A DNA stretch of 64,000 nt from assembly GCF_039941195.1 (NCBI RefSeq), contig NZ_JBDVFA010000060.1, positions 1-64,000 of the forward strand. Direction: 5' to 3'. Positions 15,817-24,956 of the stretch are shown here, in pieces (the stretch's first letter is position 1; each line of letters begins with the position of its first letter). The translations under genes were made by a program, and so were the position numbers. Source of the stretch: Aurantibacter_A sp039941195 (lineage in GTDB: Bacteria > Bacteroidota > Bacteroidia > Flavobacteriales > Flavobacteriaceae). The notes under the pieces are model-generated. The model saw only the letters and a program-made list of their open reading frames with translations, did no database searches and was not told where the DNA came from.

Positions 15817-18432
15817 TTACAACAAATAATTTTTAGCACTATCCAAAGCCTCATCAATTCCTGCTGGATTCTTTCCACCTGCAGTTGCAAAGAATGGTTG
15901 CCCACCTCCACCACCTTGAATAAACTTACCTAATTCCCGAACAATAGTACCTGCATGTAGTTCTTTTTCATCGACCAATTCTTTTGAGATGTAACAAGAA
16001 AGTAATGCTTTTCCATTCTGCTCTGTTCCAAACAATAAGAATAAATCATCCTGATTATTTCCCATTTCAAAACATAAGTCTTTAATACCCGCAGCATCTA
16101 AATCTATTTTCTTCGCTAAAAATCGAACTCCATTTATTTCTTCAAGCTCATTAGCTAAATCTCCTTTGAGATTCTTAGCTTTCGCTTTTAGCAACTGTTC
16201 AACTTCTTTTTTTAGTTTTGCATTTTCTTCTTGCAAACTAGCTACTGATTTTACTATATCTTGAGTATTATTCAATAAATCTTTTATCTTAAAAAGTGTT
16301 CTATTATTCTCAAAATAAAAGTCTTTTACTGCATCATAAGTAATGGCTTCAATTCTTCTGATTCCTGCAGCTACCGCACCTTCCGATCTAATTTTAAAAT
16401 GCCAAATATCACCAGTATTCTTAACATGTGTACCACCGCAAAGTTCTATGGATTGACCAAAACGAACTGTTCTAACAGCGTCACCGTATTTCTCTCCAAA
16501 CAATGCCATAGCACCTGCCGCCATAGCCTCATCTATAGGAACATTTCTATTTTCCTCAAAAGGTAAATGACCATCAATACGTGCATTTACAAAATTCTCT
16601 ACTGCTCTTAATTCTTCGGTCGTTAATTTTGAAAAGTGAGAGAAATCAAATCGTAAATATTTTGAATGTACTGCAGACCCCTTTTGTTCCACATGCGAAC
16701 CTAAAACTTCACGTAGTGCCTGATGCAATAAATGTGTAGCACTATGATTAGCTTCAGTTCTATGCCGTTGTTTTTCATCGACAACAGCAGTAAAAGTTTC
16801 GTCTAATTTCTTTGGAAGGTTTTTAACAAAATGGATAATCTCATTATTCTCTTTTTTGGTATCAACAATATAAACCACATCTCCATTAGGCACTTCCAAA
16901 TATCCTTTGTCACCTACCTGACCACCACCTTCAGCATAAAATGGGGTTAAATTAAAAACGAGTTGATATAGAACTCCATCTTTCTTAGAAGTGATTTTTC
17001 TATACTTCACTAATTTTACCCGAGCATTCAAAACATCATATCCAACAAACTCTTGCTCTGCATCATCTAGAAGAACCGTCCAATCTTCTTTGGATATTTC
17101 AGAAGCCTTTCTCGAACGATTTTTTTGTTCCTGCATGGCAACTTCAAATCCTTTCTCATCTAAAGTATATCCCTTTTCACTTAATATTAGTGCTGTTAAA
17201 TCTATAGGAAAACCATAAGTATCATATAATTCAAAAGCTTTTCTACCTGCTATTTCTTTCCCATTTGCTTGTGCAATTACCGAATTCAACAAAACTAAGC
17301 CTTGGTCTAACGTATTTAAAAAAGAATTTTCTTCTTCTTTTACAACATTCTCAATGAGTTGTTGCTGCTCCTTTAATTCGGTGAAATTCTCACCCATTGC
17401 CTCTACCAATACTTTTGTTAATCGATAAATAAATGGCTCTTTTGTATTTAAAAATGTAAAACCATACCGAATTGCTCTTCGTAATATTCTTCTTATTACA
17501 TATCCAGCACCAGTATTACTAGGTAATTGCCCATCTGCGATAGAAAAAGCGACTGCTCTAATATGATCCGCTATTACGCGTATAGCAATATCGATTTCTT
17601 CAGAACTACCATATTTAGAATGTGTAATTGCCTCTATTTCACGAATAATTGGCTTAAAAACATCAGTATCATAATTAGATTTCACATTTTGCATAACCAT
17701 GCACAAACGTTCGAATCCCATTCCGGTATCTACGTGTTTTGCAGGTAGATTTTCTAAACTTCCATCTGCTTTACGATTGTATTGCATGAAAACCAAATTC
17801 CATATCTCTACTACAAGTGGGTGATCTTGATTTACTAAAGAAGCTCCTGAAACTTTCTTTTTCTCAGCTGCAGAGCGTATATCTACATGAATTTCTGAGC
17901 AAGGTCCACACGGCCCTTGATCACCCATTTCCCAGAAATTATCCTTTTTATTCCCTAAAATAATCCGATCCTTTGGCACAATAGCATTCCAAAGTGCATA
18001 AGCCTCTTGGTCTTTTTCTAAATTATCAGCATCACTACTCCCTTCAAAAACAGACACATAAAGACTGTCTTTATCAATCTTGCAAACTTCAGTTAAAAAT
18101 TCCCATGCCCACTGTATGGCTTCTTCCTTAAAATAATCACCAAAACTCCAATTCCCGAGCATTTCAAACATGGTGTGATGGTAAGTATCTTTACCAACCT
18201 CTTCTAAATCATTGTGCTTTCCGCTTACTCTTAAACATTTTTGAGTATCTGTTATCCGAGAATTCTTTGAAACAGTGTTTCCAAGGAAATATTCTTTAAA
18301 CTGATTCATTCCCGCATTCGTAAACATAAGCGTAGGGTCATCTTTAATAACCATTGGGGCAGAGGCTACAATCTTATGCGATTTACCCTTAAAGAAATTT
18401 AAAAAATTTGATCGTATATCTTTGGAAGTCAT
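15817..18432 (-). CDS. alaS: Alanyl-tRNA synthetase
   Basis: Class II synthetase charging tRNA-Ala; cytoplasmic. 871 residues, the normal length. The N-terminus MTSKDIRSNFLNFFKGKSHK is standard. Catalytic core has HHTMFEMLGNWSFGDYFK and GFERL. The editing domain has the zinc residues of HSATHLLHQAL and CGGTHVKNTG. A coiled-coil stretch and C-terminal DHHA1 domain end the protein (QGGGGGQPFFATAGGKNPAG). Divergent from the M23 peptidase gene. Confidence 0.98.
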   Translation of the reverse strand: MTSKDIRSNFLNFFKGKSHKIVASAPMVIKDDPTLMFTNAGMNQFKEYFLGNTVSKNSRITDTQKCLRVSGKHNDLEEVGKDTYHHTMFEMLGNWSFGDYFKEEAIQWAWEFLTEVCKIDKDSLYVSVFEGSSDADNLEKDQEAYALWNAIVPKDRIILGNKKDNFWEMGDQGPCGPCSEIHVDIRSAAEKKKVSGASLVNQDHPLVVEIWNLVFMQYNRKADGSLENLPAKHVDTGMGFERLCMVMQNVKSNYDTDVFKPIIREIEAITHSKYGSSEEIDIAIRVIADHIRAVAFSIADGQLPSNTGAGYVIRRILRRAIRYGFTFLNTKEPFIYRLTKVLVEAMGENFTELKEQQQLIENVVKEEENSFLNTLDQGLVLLNSVIAQANGKEIAGRKAFELYDTYGFPIDLTALILSEKGYTLDEKGFEVAMQEQKNRSRKASEISKEDWTVLLDDAEQEFVGYDVLNARVKLVKYRKITSKKDGVLYQLVFNLTPFYAEGGGQVGDKGYLEVPNGDVVYIVDTKKENNEIIHFVKNLPKKLDETFTAVVDEKQRHRTEANHSATHLLHQALREVLGSHVEQKGSAVHSKYLRFDFSHFSKLTTEELRAVENFVNARIDGHLPFEENRNVPIDEAMAAGAMALFGEKYGDAVRTVRFGQSIELCGGTHVKNTGDIWHFKIRSEGAVAAGIRRIEAITYDAVKDFYFENNRTLFKIKDLLNNTQDIVKSVASLQEENAKLKKEVEQLLKAKAKNLKGDLANELEEINGVRFLAKKIDLDAAGIKDLCFEMGNNQDDLFLLFGTEQNGKALLSCYISKELVDEKELHAGTIVRELGKFIQGGGGGQPFFATAGGKNPAGIDEALDSAKNYLL

Positions 18433-18482
18433 AGAAACTGCTAACGTTTTGCAAATTTTAACAATTTGTACAAAACAATTTT

Positions 18483-18490
18483 TATATTTG
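18483..18490 (+). promoter_or_regulatory. Candidate -7 element for the M23 peptidase operon
   Basis: TATATTTG matches TAnnTTTG, 48 nt before the ATG. TTTG at 18465-18468 is upstream but with a 14-nt spacer, shorter than the usual 19-21, so the -33 assignment is doubtful. Confidence 0.45.
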
Positions 18491-18538
18491 TTTGTTCTGT
18501 AAAAAAACAGTGGCGCAAAAATAGGATAAAATCCATTT

Positions 18539-19516
18539 ATGTCTAAGGTAAAGTATTATTACGATCCAGATACGCTATCCTATCGCAAGATAGAGGTACA
18601 AAAATCGAAACGTTACCGCAATATTGCGTTATTCTTTTTAGGCTCGTTACTCTTCGGAATTCTTTCTGTTGTTTTACTACTAAATACGAATTTAATTAAC
18701 ACACCACGGGAACTTTCTTTAAGACGTGAAGTTAAAAATTACGAATTACAATTTGAATTGCTCGATAAAAAAATGGAGCAAATTGAAGAAGTTTTAGCCA
18801 ATATTGAAGATCGCGATAATAATATTTACCGCTTATATTTTGAAGCAAACCCCATACCTGAAGAACAACGGCGCACTGGTTTTGGCGGTGTAAACAGATA
18901 CCGTTCTCTTGAAGGTTTTAATAATTCTGAAATGATAATATCAACTACAAGAAGACTTGATATTATTAAAAAACAAATGGCGATTCAGTCCAAATCTTTA
19001 GATGAAATCACCAAGCTAGCAGAAGAAAAAGAAAAATTATTGATGGCTATTCCTGCCATTCAACCCATAAATAATGAAGATTTAACTCGAATGGCATCCG
19101 GATTTGGTTGGCGTTCAGATCCTTTTACTAAAGCTCGTAAAATGCATAGAGGAATGGATTTTACAGCCCCAAGAGGTACTCCTGTCTATGCCTCAGGTGA
19201 TGGAAAAGTGATTCGTGCAGATAATGGCGCTTCAGGATTTGGGAATCATATTAGAATTGATCATGGTTATGGGTATCTTTCATTGTATGCACATTTAAGC
19301 AAATACAACGTAAAGAAAGGACAAAAAGTAAAGCGTGGTGATTTAATAGGTTTTGTTGGCAACACGGGGCGGTCAGAAGCTCCCCATTTGCATTATGAGG
19401 TATGGAAAGACAAGGATAGAATTAACCCAATCAATTTTTACTACGGAAGTTTATCAGCGGAAGAATTTGAGAACATGTTGAAATTCGCAACTCAAGAAAA
19501 TCAATCCCTTGACTAA
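18539..19516 (+). CDS. M23 family murein endopeptidase
   Basis: Membrane-anchored LytM-type peptidase of 325 residues. TM helix at about 26-48, predicted coiled coil about 55-115, then the catalytic M23 domain (about 185-300) with GFGWRSDPFTKARKMHRGMD (zinc His and Asp), HIRIDHGYGYLSLYAHL and the H-x-H of APHLHYEVW. Cuts cross-links in peptidoglycan, inferred from family. Stop and the MerR start share a base (TAATG), so translation is coupled. Confidence 0.92.
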   Translation: MSKVKYYYDPDTLSYRKIEVQKSKRYRNIALFFLGSLLFGILSVVLLLNTNLINTPRELSLRREVKNYELQFELLDKKMEQIEEVLANIEDRDNNIYRLYFEANPIPEEQRRTGFGGVNRYRSLEGFNNSEMIISTTRRLDIIKKQMAIQSKSLDEITKLAEEKEKLLMAIPAIQPINNEDLTRMASGFGWRSDPFTKARKMHRGMDFTAPRGTPVYASGDGKVIRADNGASGFGNHIRIDHGYGYLSLYAHLSKYNVKKGQKVKRGDLIGFVGNTGRSEAPHLHYEVWKDKDRINPINFYYGSLSAEEFENMLKFATQENQSLD

Positions 19517-19845
19517 TGCAAATAGAACTACCTGAAAAAAGATATTACGGTATAGGCGAAGTCGCTAAAGCCTTTGGTGTAAACACTTCACTTATACGTT
19601 TCTGGGAAAAAGAATTTGATGCCTTAAAACCAAAAAAAAATGCCAAGGGCAATCGTAAATTCACACCAGAAGACATTAAAAACCTTAAACTTATTTACCA
19701 CTTGGTAAAAGAGCGCGGATTTACATTAGATGGAGCGAAAACACATCTTAAAGAAAATCGTCAAAAAGCGCTAAATAATTTTGACATAATTGATAAGCTT
19801 GAAAAAGTTAAAGCTGAATTAATTAAGATTAAGGAACAATTATAA
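19516..19845 (+). CDS. MerR family transcriptional regulator
   Basis: 109 residues: N-terminal winged-helix MerR domain (YYGIGEVAKAFGVNTSLIRF, WEKEFDALKPKKNAKGNRKF) and a C-terminal helix for dimerisation (FDIIDKLEKVKAELIKIKEQ). No effector-binding domain or cysteine cluster, so the signal is unknown. The pairing of an M23 peptidase with this short MerR protein suggests cell-wall related control (inference). Confidence 0.9.
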   Translation: MQIELPEKRYYGIGEVAKAFGVNTSLIRFWEKEFDALKPKKNAKGNRKFTPEDIKNLKLIYHLVKERGFTLDGAKTHLKENRQKALNNFDIIDKLEKVKAELIKIKEQL

Positions 19846-19950
19846 TTTTCTTTAATCTTATTTTTTTGTTCAATTATTGTAACATTTTACCACTTTCTGC
19901 TGACTAACATGTATTAACTATATTATCAAACACTAAAAATAAACACTATC

Positions 19951-20550
19951 ATGAAAAAAGGACTAATTGCATTAATAGTATTAGGGGTCTTGGCAATCGG
20001 CATTTACCAATGGGCTGTTGGATTTAATAACACCGCTGTAGAACATGAAGCCGATGCAAAAACAGCTTGGTCTAATGTTGAAAGTTCATATCAACGTAGA
20101 AACGACCTGATTGGTAATTTGGTTAAAACCGTTCAAGGAGCTGCAGATTTTGAAAAAGAAACTTTAGAAGGCGTTATTCAAGCAAGAGCAAATGCAACTA
20201 AGACCACGATAGATGCTGGCAACCTTACACCAGAAAAAATGGCTGCATTTCAGGACGCACAATCTGGACTTACCGGTGCATTAAGCAAATTAATGGTCGT
20301 TGTAGAACGTTATCCTGAATTAAAAGCAAATCAGAATTTTCTAGAATTGCAGTCGCAATTGGAAGGCACTGAGAACCGTATAAATGTAGCACGTGACCGT
20401 TTTAATGAAGCGGTAAATGTTTATGACAAACACACTACTAAATTCCCAGGGAAACTTTTAGCCGGCCTTTTTGGGTTTGACGAAATGGCGAGATACGAGG
20501 CAGCAGCAGGATCAGAAAACGCTCCTGACGTAGATTTCGATTTCAAATAG
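19951..20550 (+). CDS. lemA: LemA family protein
   Basis: 199 residues with one N-terminal membrane segment (LIALIVLGVLAIGIYQWAVG) and the LemA four-helix domain (AKTAWSNVESSYQRRNDLIG, ENRINVARDRFNEAVNVYD, FPGKLLAGLFGF). The following 7-nt gap and two TPM-domain genes form the common LemA-TPM cluster. The function is ill-defined; such clusters are associated with envelope quality control. Confidence 0.93.
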   Translation: MKKGLIALIVLGVLAIGIYQWAVGFNNTAVEHEADAKTAWSNVESSYQRRNDLIGNLVKTVQGAADFEKETLEGVIQARANATKTTIDAGNLTPEKMAAFQDAQSGLTGALSKLMVVVERYPELKANQNFLELQSQLEGTENRINVARDRFNEAVNVYDKHTTKFPGKLLAGLFGFDEMARYEAAAGSENAPDVDFDFK

Positions 20551-20556
20551 AAAAAT

Positions 20557-20994
20557 ATGTCTAGAGTAGAAGACTTTTTAACTGCCGAAGGGGAGCAAGA
20601 AATCGTGTCGGCAATACTTGAAGCCGAAAAGAACACCTCTGGAGAAATTCGTGTTCATATTGAGGCTCACACTCGTTTGCCTCATGATGATCGCGCTAAA
20701 GAAGTCTTTCATCTCTTGAAAATGGATAATACCAAAGATGCAAACGGGGTATTAATTTACATTGCTGTAAATGACAAAAAATTCGTTATTTATGGCGATC
20801 ATGGAATCAACAAAGTGGTACCAGCCGATTTTTGGGAGTCTACTAAAGACGCAATTCAACATCAATTTAAAAAGGGCAATTTTAAACAAGGTATAATTGA
20901 CGGTATTCTATCTGCTGGCAAAGAATTAAACACTCATTTCCCTTGGAATGCAAATGATACAAATGAACTGAGCAATGAAATATCAAAAGGTTAG
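20557..20994 (+). CDS. TPM domain protein (cytoplasmic-looking, short form)
   Basis: 145 residues forming little more than one TPM domain (Psb32/MOLO1-like): ILEAEKNTSGEIRVHIEAHT, NGVLIYIAVNDKKFVIYGDH, GKEL. No signal peptide or TM segment. It lies between LemA and the larger TPM protein; its 3' end overlaps the next gene by 20 nt. Function unknown. Confidence 0.88.
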   Translation: MSRVEDFLTAEGEQEIVSAILEAEKNTSGEIRVHIEAHTRLPHDDRAKEVFHLLKMDNTKDANGVLIYIAVNDKKFVIYGDHGINKVVPADFWESTKDAIQHQFKKGNFKQGIIDGILSAGKELNTHFPWNANDTNELSNEISKG

Positions 20995-21766
20995 CTTACT
21001 GCTCTTTCTCTTGTGTAGCGTGGTTGTGCATGCGCAGTTTAAAATTCCTGAAACTCCTACGGAGCAAACTAGTGTTTATGATTACATAAATCTATTATCA
21101 CAGCAGCAAAACACTGCGCTTGAACAGAAACTAATTCAGTATTCAGACAGTACCTCAACCCAAATTGTTGTCGCCATAATTAAATCTACTGAAGGAGAAG
21201 AAATCAACTATTTGGGTGCCAATTGGTTAACAAAATGGGGAATTGGTCAAAAAGGAAAAGACAACGGCGTTCTAATTATTTTAGCTAGGGACGACCGAAA
21301 AATTGGAATTAATACGGGATATGGTGTAGAAGGTTCTCTTACAGATGCCATGAGCAGACGTATAATAGAAAACGTAATTATCCCTCATTTTAAACAAAAT
21401 GATTATTATTCGGGACTTGACAATGGAGCAGATGCCATTTTCCAGGTACTTAATGGAGAGTTTGAAGAAGAACGTACTTTTGATGAGTCGCAAGGTTTTC
21501 CTCTAGATGCACTCTTGCCTTTTATAATATTTCTGGTAATTCTTATCATTCTTTCACGCCGTAACAACAAAGGTGGAGGAAGAAATGGAGGTAAACGTTC
21601 CGGTGGATTAGACCTTTGGGACATCATCATTTTAAGCAACATGGGGCGCAGTGGCCATTCTGGAGGTGGCTTCGGAGGTGGCGGCGGAAGCTTCGGTGGC
21701 GGTGGTTTTGGTGGTGGCTTCGGAGGCGGAATGGGCGGCGGTGGCGGCGCTTCTGGTGGTTGGTAA
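20975..21766 (+). CDS. TPM domain membrane protein with glycine-rich tail
   Basis: 263 residues: signal peptide (LLLFLLCSVVVHAQF), TPM domain (about 25-155; VYDYINLLSQQQNTALEQKL, DNGVLIILARDDRKIGINTG), a TM helix about 178-196 (LLPFIIFLVILIILS) and an almost pure Gly/Ser/Phe tail that is common in this family. Partner of LemA and of the short TPM protein. The last ~45 codons are unusually GC-rich because of the glycine run. Confidence 0.9.
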   Translation: MKYQKVSLLLFLLCSVVVHAQFKIPETPTEQTSVYDYINLLSQQQNTALEQKLIQYSDSTSTQIVVAIIKSTEGEEINYLGANWLTKWGIGQKGKDNGVLIILARDDRKIGINTGYGVEGSLTDAMSRRIIENVIIPHFKQNDYYSGLDNGADAIFQVLNGEFEEERTFDESQGFPLDALLPFIIFLVILIILSRRNNKGGGRNGGKRSGGLDLWDIIILSNMGRSGHSGGGFGGGGGSFGGGGFGGGFGGGMGGGGGASGGW

Positions 21767-21807
21767 AGTCAATCGAAAAGCGCAAAAAAACTACACCCCA
21801 AACAACT

Positions 21808-23112
21808 CTACTTCTTACGCATATAAATTGTTACCGGTACTCCCGTAAAATTAAAGTTTTCGCGTAACTTATTCTCTAAGAATCGCTTATAAGGGTCACG
21901 AACATATTGCGGTAAATTACAAAAGAACGCAAACTGTGGATAGTGTGTTGGTAACTGCGTAATGTATTTTATTTTTACGTATTTATCTTTATACGCCGGT
22001 GGAGGGGTATTCGCAATTATGGGCAATAACACATCGTTTAATTCGCGTGTTTTTATTTTTTTAGAACGATTTTTATATACCTCAACCGCAGTTTCTATCG
22101 CCTTATAAATCCGTTGTTTATTTAATACTGAAACAAAAAGAATTGGCACATCTACAAATGGCTCCATAGCCTGCTTGATTCGTTCTGTATATTGTTTCAT
22201 GGTATTGGTCTCTTTGTCTACAACCAAATCCCATTTATTCACCAATATTACAATACCCTTGTTATTCCTTTGCGCCAACCAGAAAATGTTTTCAACTTGT
22301 CCATCAAAGCCTCGTGTTGCATCAAAAAGTAAAATACACACATCCGAATGTTCTATAGCACGAACAGAACGCATAACCGAATAAAATTCTAAATCTTCTT
22401 TAACCTTAGCTTTTCTACGGATACCAGCGGTATCAACCAAGTTAAATTCGAAACCAAAACGGTTATATTTCGTATCAATACTATCTCTGGTTGTTCCAGC
22501 AATATCGGTAACTATATAGCGATCCTCGCCAATTAATGCATTAATAAATGATGATTTTCCAGCATTTGGACGTCCAACAACTGCGAATCTCGGTAATTCA
22601 ACCTCTTCCGTATCTTTTTCAGGTAGCACTTTAACTAATTCATCAAGCAACTCACCAGTACCCCCTCCATTTACACTGGATACGGTATAGTACTCACCCA
22701 ATCCTAATGCGTAAAATTCAACAGCATCAGCTTCTCTTTTAGCGTTGTCAACTTTATTGATAACTAAGAAAACAGGTTTTTTTACACGGCGCAATAGCTT
22801 GGAAACTTCTTCATCCATAGCTGTTACTCCAGTTTCAACGTCTACCATAAAAATTATAGCATCCGCTTCATCGATAGCCAATTCTACTTGTCGGTCAATC
22901 TCCTTTTCAAATATATCTTCACTTCCAACGGCATATCCGCCTGTATCAATTAATGAAAACTCTTTACCGTTCCAATCGCTTTTTCCATAATGTCGATCAC
23001 GTGTAACACCACTAACGGCATCAACAATAGCCTCTCTACGCTGAATTAAACGATTAAAAAAAGTAGATTTTCCAACATTAGGTCTTCCGACAATAGCAAC
23101 AATAGCACTCAT
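21808..23112 (-). CDS. der: Ribosome-associated GTPase Der (EngA)
   Basis: Double-GTPase needed for 50S subunit assembly. 434 residues with two G domains, each with complete motifs: first GRPNVGKSTFF, DTGGYA and NKVD; second GRPNAGKSSFI, DTAGIRRK and NKWD. A C-terminal KH-like domain follows (about 350-434; ITQLPTHYPQFAFFCNLPQY). It converges with the TPM gene, 41 nt apart, with no clear terminator between. Confidence 0.98.
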   Translation of the reverse strand: MSAIVAIVGRPNVGKSTFFNRLIQRREAIVDAVSGVTRDRHYGKSDWNGKEFSLIDTGGYAVGSEDIFEKEIDRQVELAIDEADAIIFMVDVETGVTAMDEEVSKLLRRVKKPVFLVINKVDNAKREADAVEFYALGLGEYYTVSSVNGGGTGELLDELVKVLPEKDTEEVELPRFAVVGRPNAGKSSFINALIGEDRYIVTDIAGTTRDSIDTKYNRFGFEFNLVDTAGIRRKAKVKEDLEFYSVMRSVRAIEHSDVCILLFDATRGFDGQVENIFWLAQRNNKGIVILVNKWDLVVDKETNTMKQYTERIKQAMEPFVDVPILFVSVLNKQRIYKAIETAVEVYKNRSKKIKTRELNDVLLPIIANTPPPAYKDKYVKIKYITQLPTHYPQFAFFCNLPQYVRDPYKRFLENKLRENFNFTGVPVTIYMRKK

Positions 23113-23185
23113 TATGGTAATTTAAGCCACAAAGGTAATGTTAATCGCCTTAAACCTTCTAATCTAAAAATAGAAATAAGATACC

Positions 23186-23914
23186 TTAGGTTGTAGTGCG
23201 CTCTTCATTCTTATGAATTACGACTAATTCTGATTTTGAATCTTTGTTTTTTGCCAGATACGGCTCACCCACTTGTCTTTCGCGGATTATTTGAGATGGA
23301 GCGCCATATGCTACAACATGGCTTTCTATATTATTTACAACTAATGCACCTGCACCCACAACCGTGTGTGCTCCAATAGTAATGCCTTCAATAACACTAG
23401 CACCAAGACAGATTGCTGAAAAAGCTCCTAAATTTACATGACCTCCAGTAGAAGCCCTCGGAGCTAAGCTGGAATAATCTCCCATTACACTATCGTGATC
23501 CAATGATGCATTGGTATTAACTATACAAAAATCACCTATCTGAGCGTTGGAATTTACAATAGCACCAGGCATAATAATTGTTCCCACACCTATAGTAACA
23601 TCTCGTCCTATTACAGCTTGAGGATGCGCAGAAGAAACAAATTCAAAATTGGGAACTATTTCTATGATTTTATCAACCACTTTTTTTCGTATCCAATTAT
23701 CACCAATAGCCACTATACCAGCGGTTATATTAAATTTATCAATAAAATATGGAAGTTCGTCTTCAGTACCTAGCACTTGGTAGCCATTAGCCAAACGGCA
23801 TTTTTCTTTGTAGGTATCAATAAAGCCAATTACATTAAAATCAGCCTCTTTTTCGATTATATCCAAAACCACATTTCCATGGCCGGATGCACCGATAATT
23901 ACAATATTTTTCAT
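23186..23914 (-). CDS. NeuD/PglD-like sugar O- or N-acyltransferase
   Basis: Start chosen at ATG 23912-23914 (MKNIVIIGASGHGNVVLDII) because the family begins at the nucleotide-binding GASGHG loop; an upstream in-frame ATG at 23941 would add nine poor residues. The N-terminal Rossmann-like domain binds the nucleotide sugar. The left-handed beta-helix of hexapeptide repeats follows (about 95-215; VIGRDVTIGVGTIIMPGAIV, DHDSVMGDYSSLAPRA). Such enzymes acetylate UDP-amino sugars for surface glycans. It stands alone here, with no aminotransferase or glycosyltransferase next to it. Confidence 0.82.
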   Translation of the reverse strand: MKNIVIIGASGHGNVVLDIIEKEADFNVIGFIDTYKEKCRLANGYQVLGTEDELPYFIDKFNITAGIVAIGDNWIRKKVVDKIIEIVPNFEFVSSAHPQAVIGRDVTIGVGTIIMPGAIVNSNAQIGDFCIVNTNASLDHDSVMGDYSSLAPRASTGGHVNLGAFSAICLGASVIEGITIGAHTVVGAGALVVNNIESHVVAYGAPSQIIRERQVGEPYLAKNKDSKSELVVIHKNEERTTT

Positions 23915-24068
23915 TCTCGTGGGGGGATTTGGGGTTTCCACTTTCGATTACTCAAATGTAGGAATTATTAATAGGGAAATAGATAATATGTAGTATTATT
24001 CGATGAACTACAAAAAATCAGCAAACCTTCTCAACATAAGTAAAAACGGACTTTATAAGCCTTTATTA

Positions 24069-24956
24069 CTAACTATTATTGTAACCAAAACGTTTTAGCT
24101 GACGTGCATCACTACGCCAATTCTTATTTACTTTTACATAAAGTTCTAAATGCACTTGCTTGCCAAAAAACTTTTCGAGGTCTTTTCGAGATTCAACGCC
24201 CACACGTTTTAAAGCAGTGCCTTTATGCCCAATTATAATGCCTTTTTGCGAATCGCGTTCTACCATAATAACGGAACGCATTCGAATAATATCCTCATCT
24301 TCAAAAAACTCCTCTGTTACTATTTCTACTGAATAGGGAATTTCTTTTTTATAATGAATAAGGATTTTCTCACGTATGGTTTCATTTACAAAAAAGCGCT
24401 CTGGCTTATCCGTAAGTTGATCTTTTGGATAATAAGCTGGTGCAACAGGAAGCAATTCTATAATACGTTCAAAAACATTTTTAACATTGAAATTTGATAG
24501 CGCCGATATCGGATGCAATTCTACTGAAGGCAAAAGTTCTTGCCAGTACTGCACCTGTTCTTCTAAAATTTCTTGAGTGGTGGTATCCACTTTGTTGAGC
24601 AGCAATAAAACGGGAATCTTACTATTTTTAATTTTCTTAAAAAAAGCTTCATCTTTTAAAGCTTTCTCTCCTATTTCTACCATATATAGTAACACATCTG
24701 CATCTTCAAAAGCGGACTTTACGAAATTCATCATTGAAGATTGCAGTTCGTATGCAGGTTTAATAATCCCCGGCGTATCAGACAATATCATTTGAAAATC
24801 ATCACCATTTACAATTCCTAATATACGGTGTCTTGTTGTTTGTGCTTTTGAGGTAATAATAGATAGTTTTTCACCTACAAAGGCATTCATCAATGTTGAT
24901 TTCCCAACATTTGGATTACCTATAATATTTACAAACCCTGATTTATGCTCTTTCAT
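24069..24956 (-). CDS. era: GTPase Era
   Basis: Ribosome-maturation GTPase binding the 3' end of 16S rRNA. 295 residues: G motifs GNPNVGKSTLM, DTPGII and NKVD, then the C-terminal KH domain (GIIIGHKGTALKRVGVESRK, VKVNKNWRSDARQLKRFGY). The first 14 nt overlap the 3' end of the upstream symporter gene, suggesting coupling. Confidence 0.98.
   Translation of the reverse strand: MKEHKSGFVNIIGNPNVGKSTLMNAFVGEKLSIITSKAQTTRHRILGIVNGDDFQMILSDTPGIIKPAYELQSSMMNFVKSAFEDADVLLYMVEIGEKALKDEAFFKKIKNSKIPVLLLLNKVDTTTQEILEEQVQYWQELLPSVELHPISALSNFNVKNVFERIIELLPVAPAYYPKDQLTDKPERFFVNETIREKILIHYKKEIPYSVEIVTEEFFEDEDIIRMRSVIMVERDSQKGIIIGHKGTALKRVGVESRKDLEKFFGKQVHLELYVKVNKNWRSDARQLKRFGYNNS

Noticed and set aside
21616..21867. 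Arg/Trp-rich plus-strand ORF
   Set aside because: Out-of-frame reading of the glycine-rich tail of the TPM protein and of the end of der.
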